Shown: positions 43,803 through 50,561 of the stretch, piece by piece
Layout: every line of letters begins with the position of its first letter
Numbering within the stretch: the first letter of the stretch is position 1
Assembly (NCBI RefSeq): GCF_009758205.1
Contig: NZ_WRXN01000001.1
Coordinates: forward strand, 1,054,001 to 1,118,000
Origin: Chitinophaga tropicalis
GTDB taxonomy: Bacteria > Bacteroidota > Bacteroidia > Chitinophagales > Chitinophagaceae
DNA: 64,000 nt
Direction: 5' to 3'
Program-made: the position numbers and the translations under genes
Notes under the pieces: model-generated
What the model was told of the DNA's origin: nothing
Databases searched by the model: none
The model's input: the letters and a program-made list of their open reading frames with translations, nothing else

Positions 43803-44010
43803 GGCCCAGACCCGGTTAACCCCGCAGTTAGTCCTGCTTGGAAGACATTTTGGCGCGCTTTCCGGAGCGCTGACCTGTCCCATGGAACCCCTGAAAAACC
43901 CCTTTATATCCCTTGAAATGACCCCGGCCCCCTAACGGTGTTATGCTGCAAGCCGCTTAGTGAAGCGCTATCCCTAATACCTTTATTCCCAATTGTTTGT
44001 TTCAACTCCA

Positions 44011-44042
44011 CCCTGCCTGGTTACCAGGCAGGGATTTTTTTT
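44011..44042 (+). terminator. Rho-independent terminator
   Basis: A 10-bp stem has arms CCCTGCCTGG at 44011-44020 and its complement at 44024-44033, a 3-nt loop and a run of eight T (44035-44042). It is about 210 nt after the stop of the gene at 43227 with no other gene between. Confidence 0.9.
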
Positions 44043-44084
44043 CAAAAAATAGTTCCAAAGTCTATAATATTTGTAGGAAATCCC

Positions 44085-44092
44085 TATTTTTG
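44085..44092 (+). promoter_or_regulatory. -7 element TATTTTTG of the peroxiredoxin gene
   Basis: A full -7 match lies 21 nt upstream of the ATG. No typical -33 TTTG is seen at the expected spacing. Confidence 0.5.
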
Positions 44093-44113
44093 AAATTGTA
44101 AAATAGTGTACAT

Positions 44114-44749
44114 ATGAGCTTAAGATTAGGAGATATAGCGCCAAACTTTCAGGCAAAAACGACTTTAGGAGAGATAGATTTTTACGAATATCTGGGTGAT
44201 AGCTGGGGAGTACTGTTCTCCCATCCGGCAGATTATACGCCGGTATGTACTACTGAACTGGGTAAAACTGCCCAGTTAAAAGATGAATTTGCAAAGCGCA
44301 ATGTGAAAGTACTGGCGCTGAGCGTAGATCCGCTGGACAAGCACAAAGGCTGGATCAACGACATTAACGAAACACAGAATGCAGACGTTAACTTCCCTAT
44401 CATAGCTGATGATGACAGGAAAGTGTCTGATCTTTATGATATGATCCACCCGAATGCTTCAGAAACTTTCACTGTAAGGTCTCTGTTTATCATAGGGCCG
44501 GACAAGAAAGTGAAGCTGACAATCACATACCCTGCTTCTACAGGAAGGAACTTCCATGAAGTATTGCGTGTGATCGACTCCCTGCAGCTGACCGCCAATT
44601 ATAGCGTAGCAACGCCAGCTAACTGGGTAGACGGGGAAGATGTGATCGTTACGGCAGCGGTGAAAACGGAAGATATTCCTGCCCGCTTCCCTAAAGGCCA
44701 CAAAATTATCAAGCCTTATCTGAGAACAACACCGCAGCCTAATAAGTAA
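44114..44749 (+). CDS. 1-Cys type peroxiredoxin (Prx6 family)
   Basis: A 211-residue peroxiredoxin. The peroxidatic cysteine is C45 in HPADYTPVCTTELG. The arrangement of the C-terminal ~60 residues (NWVDGEDVIVTAAVKTEDIPARFPKG) matches Prx6-type proteins, which reduce peroxides, including lipid hydroperoxides. The resolving cysteine is absent, consistent with the 1-Cys mechanism. It is followed by two tandem terminators and has no operon partner. Confidence 0.95.
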   Translation: MSLRLGDIAPNFQAKTTLGEIDFYEYLGDSWGVLFSHPADYTPVCTTELGKTAQLKDEFAKRNVKVLALSVDPLDKHKGWINDINETQNADVNFPIIADDDRKVSDLYDMIHPNASETFTVRSLFIIGPDKKVKLTITYPASTGRNFHEVLRVIDSLQLTANYSVATPANWVDGEDVIVTAAVKTEDIPARFPKGHKIIKPYLRTTPQPNK

Positions 44750-44789
44750 TGGCTGTTGTATCAATAAGGCAGAAATATTAACTGTAATG

Positions 44790-44816
44790 AACCTGCACAG
44801 TAATATGTGTCAGGTT
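44790..44816 (+). terminator. First terminator after the peroxiredoxin gene
   Basis: An imperfect stem pairs AACCTGCAC (44790-44798) with GTGTCAGGTT (44807-44816) and is followed by TTTATT. Confidence 0.7.
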
Positions 44817-44860
44817 TTTATTCATAAGAGTTTTTAATGGTTGGTTTTTGATTTTTACGA

Positions 44861-44887
44861 AACGGGGATTTTTCCCCGTTTTTTTTA
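44861..44887 (+). terminator. Second terminator after the peroxiredoxin gene
   Basis: An 8-bp stem has AACGGGGA at 44861-44868 and its complement at 44873-44880, with loop TTTT, and is followed by a run of T. Tandem terminators here would isolate the gene from the convergent RNA-modification operon. Confidence 0.8.
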
Positions 44888-44895
44888 TGCCAATA

Positions 44896-44930
44896 AAAAA
44901 GCGATTCCGCAAAGAACGGAACCGCTTTTT
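44896..44930 (-). terminator. Terminator of the rlmN-rluB-rluA operon
   Basis: AAAAAGCGATTCCG pairs with CGGAACCGCTTTTT (one mismatch). On the minus strand it is followed by TTTTTTATTGG. It lies 25 nt after the stop of the RluA-family gene. Confidence 0.8.
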
Positions 44931-44954
44931 CACTTAATTATATGATACGGCGTT

Positions 44955-45698
44955 TTATAGTACCAGCTCAGAGCTGCGGCCGCTATTTTTCCTCAACTGT
45001 GTTACCACGGCCTGTATATCTTTAGGCAAAGGCGCCTCTATCACGTACTCAACTCCCTGCTGATCAGCGAAATGCAGCTGCCAGGCATGTAATGCCAGTC
45101 TGCTGAGCAGGGGGCGTTCTTCCTCTGTATTCTTTCCCAGTTTATAGTTTTTCTTGATAGCGGAAAGGAAGATAGGGGCATTGGTGCCATACAGCTCGTC
45201 TACGGCAATAGGGTGGCCTATATGCTTCATATGTACCCTGATCTGGTGGGTACGGCCGGTATGGATCTGTAATTTCACCAGGCTATAAAGGCCAAAGGCT
45301 TCCACTACTTCATAATCTGTCAGGGATGCTTTCCCTTTTTTATTGGTCACCATCTTTCCTTTCTGTACAGGATGTTCCATAATAGGTTCATCCACGCTGC
45401 CGGAAGGAGTGAGTAGCTGACCGTTTACCAGGCCCATGTAGAATTTCTTTACATGGCGGGATTCAAACAGCTGGGAGTAGTATTTGTGTGCGGTCTCATT
45501 CTTAGCAAAGAGGATGATACCGCTGGTGTCTTTATCCAGCCTGTGTACGGTGAATATCTCGCCATAGTGTTTTTTCAGCAGTCCCTGTAAGGATTGCAGC
45601 TGGTTGTCATGCCTGTCAGGAATGGTGAGCATCCCGGCGGGCTTGTTCAGCACTACAAAGTCAGGCGTTTCTTTTATTATAAGGTCGTTTATCCGCAT
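44955..45698 (-). CDS. RluA-family pseudouridine synthase
   Basis: A 247-residue RNA pseudouridine synthase without an S4 domain. The catalytic motif is VHRLDKDTSGIILFAK with the essential aspartate. The RTHQIRVHMKHIGHPI motif is the family KxLxxHxxRxHQIR-type element. The target position cannot be told from sequence. Only 3 nt separate it from the RluB-type gene upstream, so they form an operon. It is the last gene of the rlmN-rluB-rluA-type operon on the minus strand. Confidence 0.93.
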   Translation of the reverse strand: MRINDLIIKETPDFVVLNKPAGMLTIPDRHDNQLQSLQGLLKKHYGEIFTVHRLDKDTSGIILFAKNETAHKYYSQLFESRHVKKFYMGLVNGQLLTPSGSVDEPIMEHPVQKGKMVTNKKGKASLTDYEVVEAFGLYSLVKLQIHTGRTHQIRVHMKHIGHPIAVDELYGTNAPIFLSAIKKNYKLGKNTEEERPLLSRLALHAWQLHFADQQGVEYVIEAPLPKDIQAVVTQLRKNSGRSSELVL

Positions 45699-45701
45699 AA
45701 A

Positions 45702-46949
45702 TTATTTAAAATGCTTCAGGAGTATCACTTCTTTTTCTGTGAGGAACCGCCATCTGCCGCGGTTGATATTCTTCTTGGTAAGGCCGGCATAGGTAACGCG
45801 GTCCAGTTTTTCCACCTGGTATTCAAGGTGTTCGAAGATGCGGCGTACAATGCGGTTCTTACCACTGTGAATTTCAATACCTACCTGTGTTTTATCATTA
45901 CTTTCCACGTATCCCAGGGCATCTACGTGTGCCACTCCGTCTTCCAGCGTCACGCCGTGCAGGATCTTTTCAAAATCTGCTTTGGTTAAGGGTTTGTCCA
46001 GTCCTACGTGGTAGATCTTTTTGATGTTGTGTTTAGGATGGGCCAGTTTCTGCGCCAGTTCTCCGTCGTTAGTGAGCAGGAGCAGGCCGGAGGTGTTGCG
46101 GTCCAGTCGCCCTACGGGGAATACCCTTTCTGAGTCGGTAGCGTCCTGGATCAGTTCCATAACGGTCTTTCTTCCTTCGGGGTCTTCTGTGGTGGTGATG
46201 TATCCTTTAGGTTTGTTGAGCAGTATGTATACCAGGTTTTTCTGGATATATACTTTTTTGTTGCTTACGCGAACGTCGTCTTTTGCAGTTACTTTGAATG
46301 CTGGTTCTGTGATGGTGGCGCCATTTACGGTCACTTTACCTTCTTTCACAAAATCAACTGCTTTGCGGCGGGAGCAAAGGCCGCAATGCGCCAGGTATTT
46401 ATTCAGCGGCATCTCGCCGGAGGCGTTGTTGTTTTCTTCTCTTCTGATAACGGGTTTACCGTCTGCAGTACTTTCTTCGGCCTGGCGGGCTTTTTTGTTA
46501 TTCGTTCTGCGTTCCTGTTTACCGGCAAAACGTTCGTTGGCGGTATCAAAGTATTTTTTGCGGTTAAAGCCACTGGGAGTAGGGCGTTCTTCCTTTTTGC
46601 CACCTTTGGCAGTCCGGATTTTGGCGCCGGGGCTGTGGAAGGCGCTGTCGTCCTTATCTGCACGTGGTTTGAAAGGAGTTCTGCCATTGGCAGTCTTTTT
46701 CACCGGTTCTATGCGTGGCCTGCGGCCTTCTTTATCTCTTGTAGGAGTTTTTTTGGCCGGTGCGGGAGCATCGGCTTTTTCGTCTTCGTTCTTTTTGCGG
46801 AAGGACTCCGGTTTAGGGCCGGCGCCTTTCCCTGGCCTGAAGGTTTTTTCTTCTCCGCTTTTGCGGCCTGCAGGAGCAGCAGGGCGCTGTGCACTTTTAT
46901 TTTCTTTAAAAGGAGAGAATCCTTTTCTGGCAGGAGTATTTTTCTTCAT
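45702..46949 (-). CDS. RluB/RsuA-family pseudouridine synthase with long N-terminal extension
   Basis: A 415-residue protein. Residues 1 to about 175 are a low-complexity, Lys/Pro/Ala/Arg/Gly-rich extension, probably disordered and RNA-binding. This is followed by an S4 domain (MPLNKYLAHCGLCSRRKAVDFVKEGKVTVNG) and the RsuA/RluB catalytic domain (VFPVGRLDRNTSGLLLLTNDGELAQKL, IHSGKNRIVRRIFEHL). The family makes pseudouridine in rRNA, commonly at position 2605 (RluB) in 23S. An antisense frame over the same region is open but is a shadow. It lies 39 bp downstream of rlmN. Confidence 0.93.
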   Translation of the reverse strand: MKKNTPARKGFSPFKENKSAQRPAAPAGRKSGEEKTFRPGKGAGPKPESFRKKNEDEKADAPAPAKKTPTRDKEGRRPRIEPVKKTANGRTPFKPRADKDDSAFHSPGAKIRTAKGGKKEERPTPSGFNRKKYFDTANERFAGKQERRTNNKKARQAEESTADGKPVIRREENNNASGEMPLNKYLAHCGLCSRRKAVDFVKEGKVTVNGATITEPAFKVTAKDDVRVSNKKVYIQKNLVYILLNKPKGYITTTEDPEGRKTVMELIQDATDSERVFPVGRLDRNTSGLLLLTNDGELAQKLAHPKHNIKKIYHVGLDKPLTKADFEKILHGVTLEDGVAHVDALGYVESNDKTQVGIEIHSGKNRIVRRIFEHLEYQVEKLDRVTYAGLTKKNINRGRWRFLTEKEVILLKHFK

Positions 46950-46988
46950 TGTAGTTTGTTAGTAATTTAATTTGTTGCAGGGTGCAGA

Positions 46989-48032
46989 TCATCCTTTATT
47001 GGCTAGCTGTCCGCAGGCGGCGTCAATATCCTTTCCGCGGCTGCGGCGCAGGCGTGCATTGACCTTATGTCTGCTTAAGTATTGCATGAATGCCTCGGCC
47101 ACATCTTCTTCCGGTTTCTGGAAGCGGGCGTTGGAAATAGGATTGTATTCGATAATGTTAACGAGATCTGCAGGTACCTGCCGGTAGATACGTATCAGTT
47201 CATCGGCATCTTTGAAGGAATCGTTGAAGTCCTTGAAAAGGATGTACTCGAATGAGATCTGGCTCTGGGTAGCTTTATAGAAGTAGTTCAGGGCTTCTAT
47301 CAACACTTTGAGATTGTTGGAATCGTTGATAGGCATGATCTCACTACGTTTCTGATCGTTGGCGGCGTGCAGGGAAAGGGCCAGGTTGAATTTCACCTTA
47401 TCATCCCCCAGTTGTCTGATCATCTTTGCTACTCCTGCAGTGGATACTGTGATACGCTTGGGAGACATGCCCAGTCCGTCGGGAGAGGTGATGCGTTCAA
47501 TGGACTGCAGCACATTCTTATAGTTGAGCAGGGGTTCTCCCATGCCCATATATACAATATTGCTGAGTTTTTTACCGTAGGCTTCCATTGCCTGCTGGTT
47601 AAGCAGGGCTACTTCATCATATATTTCGTCGTAATCCAGGTTACGTTTACGGTCCATGTACCCGGTGGCGCAGAATTTACAGCTGAGGCTGCATCCAACC
47701 TGAGAGGATACACAGGCGGTCTGCCTGGTATCAGTAGGGATGAGTACGCCTTCTACCAGGTGGCCGTCATGCAGGCGGAAGCGGCTTTTAATAGTGCCGT
47801 CGTCGCTGTGCTGGGTGGTATCCACGCTGATTGCCGGTAAAGTAAAGTGTTGTTCCAGTTTGCTGCGCAGCTCTCTGGAGAGGTTGGTCATCGCGTCAAA
47901 TGTGGTGGCGTGTTTCAGCCAGAGCCATTCGTAGACCTGTTTGGCGCGGAAGGCTTTTTCGCCTATTGACCCGAAGTATTCCTGTAATTCCGGTAAGCTG
48001 AGGTGCCGGATATTCTGTTTGCCCGATTTCAT
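46989..48032 (-). CDS. rlmN: 23S rRNA (adenine-C2)-methyltransferase RlmN
   Basis: A 347-residue radical-SAM enzyme that methylates A2503 of 23S rRNA (and A37 of some tRNAs). The [4Fe-4S] motif CxxxCxxC is in GCSLSCKFCATG. The C-terminal catalytic cysteine is in DIDAACGQLANKG, and MGMGEPLLNY binds SAM. It opens the operon rlmN, rluB-type, rluA-type, all rRNA modification genes. The promoter TTTG, 21 nt, TACCTTTG lies upstream at 48086-48118. Confidence 0.97.
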   Translation of the reverse strand: MKSGKQNIRHLSLPELQEYFGSIGEKAFRAKQVYEWLWLKHATTFDAMTNLSRELRSKLEQHFTLPAISVDTTQHSDDGTIKSRFRLHDGHLVEGVLIPTDTRQTACVSSQVGCSLSCKFCATGYMDRKRNLDYDEIYDEVALLNQQAMEAYGKKLSNIVYMGMGEPLLNYKNVLQSIERITSPDGLGMSPKRITVSTAGVAKMIRQLGDDKVKFNLALSLHAANDQKRSEIMPINDSNNLKVLIEALNYFYKATQSQISFEYILFKDFNDSFKDADELIRIYRQVPADLVNIIEYNPISNARFQKPEEDVAEAFMQYLSRHKVNARLRRSRGKDIDAACGQLANKG

Positions 48033-48085
48033 TCCTGACCTTTAAATGAGATAATGTCTGCCTTACGGCAGTCGGTAGTAAGATG

Positions 48086-48118
48086 CAAAGGTAATGAATT
48101 TTGGGGGATACGCTCAAA
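48086..48118 (-). promoter_or_regulatory. Promoter of the rlmN operon
   Basis: On the minus strand TTTG (complement at 48115-48118) is followed after 21 nt by TACCTTTG (complement at 48086-48093), a good match to the Bacteroidota promoter. The ATG is 53 nt downstream. Confidence 0.75.
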
Positions 48119-48302
48119 ATGCCCCTTTTGGGGTAGTGCAAGGCCGGGTTAAGGGAATTTTTTGAGAGAGGACTTTTTGACGCTGCGCGTGGCTGAACTT
48201 TTTTTAATGATGGGGATTTGGGCTGTGGCCAGCTAAGAATTTAAACAGGTGTACTAATTTCCCTACATTTACAACCTTTTATTAACCAAAGCAATCAAAG
48301 CA

Positions 48303-49502
48303 ATGCAAGCTGCTTACATAGTGGATGCAGTGAGAACGCCCATAGGCCGTTACGGTGGGGCTCTCAGCACCATCAGGCCGGACGATATGCTGGCACTTCT
48401 GATTAAAACACTGCTGGAACGCAATCCTGGACTGGACCCTGCCGGTATAGAAGACGTTATTGCCGGGGCCACTAACCAGGCCGGGGAGGACAATCGTGAT
48501 GTAGCCAGGATGGCTGCCCTGCTGGCCGGTTTACCGGTAACAGTGGCGGGCAATACTGTGAACCGGCTTTGTGCCTCAGGCATGCAGGCCATTATGGACG
48601 CTGCCAGGGCGGTAATGTGCGGAGACGGAGATGTATTCCTGGCGGGCGGGGTAGAGAGCATGACCCGCGCTCCGCTGGTAATGCCGAAGGCGGACGGGCC
48701 TTTCAGCCGTAAAACAGAGATCTATGATTCAACCATAGGCTGGCGCTTTACCAATAAGAAGCTGGCGGATATGTACTACCCCTATTCCATGGGAGAAACG
48801 GCGGAAAATGTGGCCCGGCAGTGGAGCATTAGCCGGGAAGACCAGGATTATTTTGCCTATCAGAGCCAGTTGAAATATAAAGAAGCCCTGCTGGCGGGTA
48901 AATGGACAGCTGAAATAGTGCCGGTGCCGGTTACTCCCAATAAACAAGACCAGGTGATAGTCAACGCGGACGAACCTCCCCGGGAAACTACCCTGGAAAA
49001 GCTGGCCGGACTGAAACCCGCCTTTGCAAAGGATGGCAGTGTAACGGCAGGGAATTCCTCCGGTATTAACGATGGTGCTTCTGTGGTACTGGTAGTTTCT
49101 GAAAACGCATTGAAGCAATATAATCTTAAGCCGCTGATGCAGGTCCGTGCTATGGCTGTTGCGGGGGTAGATCCCTCTGTCATGGGTATAGGACCGGTAC
49201 CGGCTACTCAGAAGGCCTTGCGCAGGGCGGGTATTACAGCTCAGCAGCTGGACCTGATAGAATTGAATGAGGCTTTTGCTGCACAGTCGCTGGCCTGTAT
49301 CCGTGACCTTCAGCTGGATGCGGCGCGTATCAATGTAAATGGCGGTTCTATAGCTATTGGTCATCCGTTGGGATGTAGCGGAGCGCGTATCACTACGACA
49401 CTGATGCATGAATTGCAACGCAGGGCCGGCGCCAGATATGGGCTGGCTACCATGTGTGTGGGAGTAGGGCAGGGAGCTGCGATGGTATTTGAGAAGATGT
49501 AA
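48303..49502 (+). CDS. pcaF: Thiolase, 3-oxoadipyl-CoA thiolase (PcaF)-like
   Basis: A 399-residue thiolase. The nucleophilic cysteine is in NRLCASGMQAI, and H and C of the second site are in GHPLGCSGARI and TMCVGVGQGAAM. NQAGEDNRDVARMAALLAGLP and the TIGWRF segment are more like PcaF/PaaJ-type 3-oxoadipyl-CoA thiolases than like acetoacetyl-CoA thiolases, but function as a general acetyl-CoA acyltransferase is possible. No other beta-ketoadipate or fatty acid oxidation gene is adjacent. It is divergent from rlmN. Confidence 0.85.
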   Translation: MQAAYIVDAVRTPIGRYGGALSTIRPDDMLALLIKTLLERNPGLDPAGIEDVIAGATNQAGEDNRDVARMAALLAGLPVTVAGNTVNRLCASGMQAIMDAARAVMCGDGDVFLAGGVESMTRAPLVMPKADGPFSRKTEIYDSTIGWRFTNKKLADMYYPYSMGETAENVARQWSISREDQDYFAYQSQLKYKEALLAGKWTAEIVPVPVTPNKQDQVIVNADEPPRETTLEKLAGLKPAFAKDGSVTAGNSSGINDGASVVLVVSENALKQYNLKPLMQVRAMAVAGVDPSVMGIGPVPATQKALRRAGITAQQLDLIELNEAFAAQSLACIRDLQLDAARINVNGGSIAIGHPLGCSGARITTTLMHELQRRAGARYGLATMCVGVGQGAAMVFEKM

Positions 49503-49617
49503 TGGCTTCCGGGGGGTATCCTTATAGGATACTTAGGAGAACAAGCAGGGATGGAACCTTTATCTGTGCTGTTGTTCCGGAGATGATGCGGACTTGATCA
49601 ACAGCAATAAAATAAAG

Positions 49618-49649
49618 AACGGGCGGTCGGAGTACACCGGCCGCCCGTT
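49618..49649 (-). terminator. Terminator of the ECF sigma factor gene
   Basis: A 13-bp stem (one G-T mismatch position) has arms at 49618-49630 and 49637-49649 (AACGGGCGG core). On the minus strand it is followed by CTTTATTTTATT. It is 20 nt after the stop of the gene at 49669. Confidence 0.85.
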
Positions 49650-49668
49650 GATGGCAAGCAAAAAAGGA

Positions 49669-50241
49669 TTACAAACAAATCTGCTTCTCCGTCATCATCT
49701 TCCGGAGATTGATCAGGCCATATCTCATACGACCTAATGCTGTATTGATACTCACCTGGGTGAGATCGGCAATCTCTTTAAAGCTCAGATCAGCATAGTG
49801 GCGGAGTATGATCACTTCACGCTGTTCTTCCGGCAGCATGTCCAGCATTCGCCGAACCCTGTCATGACTTTGTTGCGTGATCATTTTCTCTTCTGCACTG
49901 CTTTCACTGAAGTTCAGTACATTAAAAATGTCTTTGTCGTCGCTGGTTTTGATGATGGGCGTCCGTTTAATTTTCCGGAAGTGGTCCACACAAAGGTTGT
50001 GTGCGATCCTCATGGCCCAGGGAAGGAACTTTCCTTTCTCAGTATATCGCTCTGCTCTGATTGTATCGATAATTTTTATAAAGGTATCCTGGAAAATATC
50101 TTCTGCCAGGAATCCGTCTTTCACAAGTAATACGATAGAGGTATAGAGCTTATCTTTATGCCTGTGCACTAATTCTTCCAATGCTGAAGCATGCCCTTTC
50201 TTGAAAAGGGTAATTAATTGCTCATCACTTAGTTTGTACAT
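49669..50241 (-). CDS. ECF-family RNA polymerase sigma-70 factor
   Basis: A 191-residue sigma factor from the ATG giving MYKLSDEQLITLF. Region 2 includes LVKDGFLAEDIFQDTFIKI and GKFLPWAMRIAHNLCVDHFRKIKR. Region 4 includes MLPEEQREVIILRHYADLSFKEIADLTQVSINTALGRMRYGLINLR with the helix-turn-helix. No anti-sigma gene is adjacent, so its control is unclear. Upstream ATGs at 50256 and 50250 are alternatives. The promoter at 50390-50419 leaves a leader of about 130 nt. Confidence 0.93.
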   Translation of the reverse strand: MYKLSDEQLITLFKKGHASALEELVHRHKDKLYTSIVLLVKDGFLAEDIFQDTFIKIIDTIRAERYTEKGKFLPWAMRIAHNLCVDHFRKIKRTPIIKTSDDKDIFNVLNFSESSAEEKMITQQSHDRVRRMLDMLPEEQREVIILRHYADLSFKEIADLTQVSINTALGRMRYGLINLRKMMTEKQICL

Positions 50242-50389
50242 TATTTGCATAAACATCTACAATAGCGGGTTTAAAATAAAAATAGGACTTATGACAGTCG
50301 TAGGTAAAGTGTGTAGAGTTTATGCTATAAGAAGTAAGTTTTAGTTTGGTGATTTTAATCGTCCCTTGGACTTAGATTCTGATCTAATG

Positions 50390-50419
50390 CAAATATAATG
50401 GAATAGTTGAATAAAACAA
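50390..50419 (-). promoter_or_regulatory. Promoter of the ECF sigma factor gene
   Basis: On the minus strand TTG (complement at 50417-50419) is followed after 19 nt by TATATTTG (complement at 50390-50397). It is a full-consensus -7 and shows that the gene is read by the housekeeping sigma factor. Confidence 0.78.
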
Positions 50420-50545
50420 CCCTTTTTTCCCAAATCCCAACATAAATAATACAGTGCGTAATCGCTTGCGCAGGCTATTTGCGCCGGTTGGCTGCATAAG
50501 CTTTTCCAGGTCAACAGAATTAGTCCCCGATTAACTTACTTTCGG

Positions 50546-50553
50546 TATTTTTG
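50546..50553 (+). promoter_or_regulatory. -7 element TATTTTTG of uvrA
   Basis: A full TAnnTTTG match ends 8 nt before the uvrA ATG. No TTTG is at the -33 distance. It predicts an mRNA with a leader of only a few nucleotides. No LexA-type box is obvious around it. Confidence 0.5.
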
Positions 50554-50561
50554 TAACTATC

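Larger units (their letters stand above)
43803..44113. other. 311-bp gap with hairpins and terminator, possible RNA
   Basis: No ORF is convincing here. The stretch contains two stems (GCGCT/AGCGC around 43854-43869, CGCTT/AAGCG around 43953-43967), many C-rich runs, and ends with a strong terminator at 44011-44042. It may be a long 3' UTR of the gene at 43227 or hold a small RNA. The last 70 bp hold the promoter region of the next gene. Confidence 0.45.
50257..50561. other. 305-bp divergent region sigma factor / uvrA
   Basis: It contains the sigma-gene promoter on the minus strand (50390-50419) and the uvrA -7 element (50546-50553), with a run of T and A between. No ORF or RNA gene is convincing. 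Confidence 0.6.

Noticed and set aside
46021..46962. 313-residue plus-strand ORF (and a second, 194-residue one at 46386-46970) opposite the RluB-type gene
   Set aside because: They lie antisense to a clear S4/RluB protein. Their Ser/Leu/Phe-rich composition is what the complement of the Lys/Pro/Ala-rich extension gives. No motif is seen.
48285..48302. Tandem 9-bp repeat AAAGCAATC/AAAGCAATG in front of the thiolase start
   Set aside because: Only two copies and one mismatch, so not informative on its own.
48729..49418. 229-residue minus-strand ORF opposite the thiolase
   Set aside because: Antisense to a thiolase with intact active-site motifs; composition typical of a shadow.
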